Source of the DNA: Tyzzerella sp.
GTDB lineage: Bacteria > Bacillota > Clostridia > Lachnospirales > Lachnospiraceae
Assembly (NCBI GenBank): GCA_017465565.1
Contig: JAFTWA010000014.1
Location: forward strand, 26,441-90,440
Length of the DNA: 64,000 bases
Direction of reading: 5' to 3'
The position numbers and the translations under genes are program-made. The notes beneath the pieces were generated by a model that was not told the DNA's origin, did not search any database, and saw nothing but the letters and a program-made list of their open reading frames with translations. Shown piece by piece: positions 63,311-64,000 of this stretch; positions within the stretch are counted from its first letter, which is position 1; each line of letters begins with the position of its first letter.

Positions 63311-64000
63311 ATGCAAAATCAACAAGTTATTTCCTTTATGGAGGCCACTGGGGTCATACAGTATAACATGACCAATGATTACATGTTCCGCTATATTTTA
63401 CAGAAGAACAAAAAAGTATTGAAAGGACTTATTTGTGCATTGTTACATTTACGTCCTGAACAAATTAAGAAAGTCGAAATCAGGAATCCTATAAACTTAA
63501 ATGAGGATATTAAAGACAAAGAGTTTGTACTCGACATCGAAGTTCTGCTAAACGATGATACTCAGATTAATCTGGAAATGCAGGTCGAGAATAAACATAA
63601 CTGGACTGACCGTTCTTTATCCTATCTGTGTCGTTCATTTGACCAACTCTATCGAGGACAGAAGTATGATGAAGCACTTCCTGTCATTCATATCGGATTT
63701 TTGGATTACACACTTTTTCCTGACGCTCCCGAATTTTATGCAACTAATATGTTAATGAATGTGAGAAATCATAGGATTTATAATGACAAATTTAAGCTTT
63801 CTGTGGTAGACTTATCTAAGATAGAACTGGCAACGGAGGAAGACAGGGCGTTTCAAATCGATTATTGGGCGCGTCTTTTTAAAGCCAAGACGTGGGAGGA
63901 AATAAAGATGTTAGCAGAAAAGAATGAATATTTGCAAGAAGCGGCGCAGTCTGTATATGTGGCCAATGCAGATGAACTCGTCCGTCAAAAGTGTCGTGCC
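63311..64000 (+). CDS. Rpn-family recombination-promoting nuclease/putative transposase (3' end beyond window)
   Basis: 230 codons are open from ATG 63311 to the window edge without a stop. It starts MQNQQVISFMEATG and then TNDYMFRYILQ, the family start. The PD-(D/E)XK core is present as FVLDIEVLL and INLEMQVENKHNW, followed by RSLSYLCRSFDQLYRGQKY. Rpn proteins are DNA nucleases that raise recombination when expressed. The frame is uninterrupted in the visible part. It has a strong AAAGGAGGAG site. Confidence 0.9.
   Translation, partial: MQNQQVISFMEATGVIQYNMTNDYMFRYILQKNKKVLKGLICALLHLRPEQIKKVEIRNPINLNEDIKDKEFVLDIEVLLNDDTQINLEMQVENKHNWTDRSLSYLCRSFDQLYRGQKYDEALPVIHIGFLDYTLFPDAPEFYATNMLMNVRNHRIYNDKFKLSVVDLSKIELATEEDRAFQIDYWARLFKAKTWEEIKMLAEKNEYLQEAAQSVYVANADELVRQKCRA

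Overview
The window looks like a chromosomal piece of a gut-type Clostridia, most likely a Lachnospiraceae member. The evidence is a low-to-moderate GC content, strong Shine-Dalgarno sites (AGGAGG), TTGACA/TATAAT promoters, conserved lineage families (DUF6062, a DUF6145-like protein, an Rpn-family nuclease), an S-box upstream of metK, and a Gram-positive sugar-utilisation locus. No rRNA, prophage, IS transposase or CRISPR array was seen. One tRNA gene (Cys) is present. Most genes lie on the minus strand.

Layout. 1-2.6 kb: the start of a mannitol-dehydrogenase-family oxidoreductase gene, divergent from an AraC regulator and a MalY/PatB-type aminotransferase. 2.6-4.3 kb: a broken Rpn nuclease gene and a RelB/YoeB toxin-antitoxin pair lying between two copies of a 133-bp direct repeat. 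4.3-13.8 kb: a tightly packed seven-gene run (BmrCD-like heterodimeric ABC exporter, EamA transporter, surface 5'-nucleotidase, two membrane proteins, membrane-anchored M20 peptidase). 13.9-16.5 kb: a zinc-themed operon of a His/Cys-rich CobW GTPase, a second CobW-like GTPase and cytidine deaminase. 16.6-22.4 kb: an SDR protein, a RibF-like protein, an orphan promoter with a two-codon minigene, an amidohydrolase, azlCD and a split chromate-family transporter. 22.4-38.4 kb: housekeeping genes (pgi, lysS, greA, dusB, coaX, birA, a patatin-argF fusion, an SPFH/NfeD pair, a SleB-type hydrolase, an rRNA methylase, a two-component system, and metK with its SAM-I riboswitch). 38.5-39.4 kb: a DUF6062 gene and tRNA-Cys. 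39.5-53.6 kb: an arabinose-polymer utilisation locus (lipoprotein binding protein, two permeases, three TM-anchored surface proteins, a cytoplasmic GH43) divergent from its LacI regulator, followed by bioY. 53.6-58.1 kb: TelA/XpaC and a second two-component system. 58.2-64 kb: an unrecognised membrane protein and a proline-racemase module, flanked by two Rpn copies of which the first is broken by short-homology deletions.

How the parts fit. The sugar locus reads as one LacI-controlled system. Surface enzymes and multi-domain beta-sandwich proteins, held by C-terminal TM anchors rather than LPXTG, act outside. The ABC importer brings in oligosaccharides and GH43 finishes them inside. A 22-bp perfect palindrome covers the predicted transcription start of the operon. 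The most unusual items are the in-frame patatin-ornithine carbamoyltransferase ORF, the duplicated two-domain repeat in the 1437-aa surface protein, the TA cassette between direct repeats, the microhomology-deleted Rpn copy, and WalR-box-like sites in front of sleB and nfeD. All family assignments come from reading motifs by eye. No database search was run.
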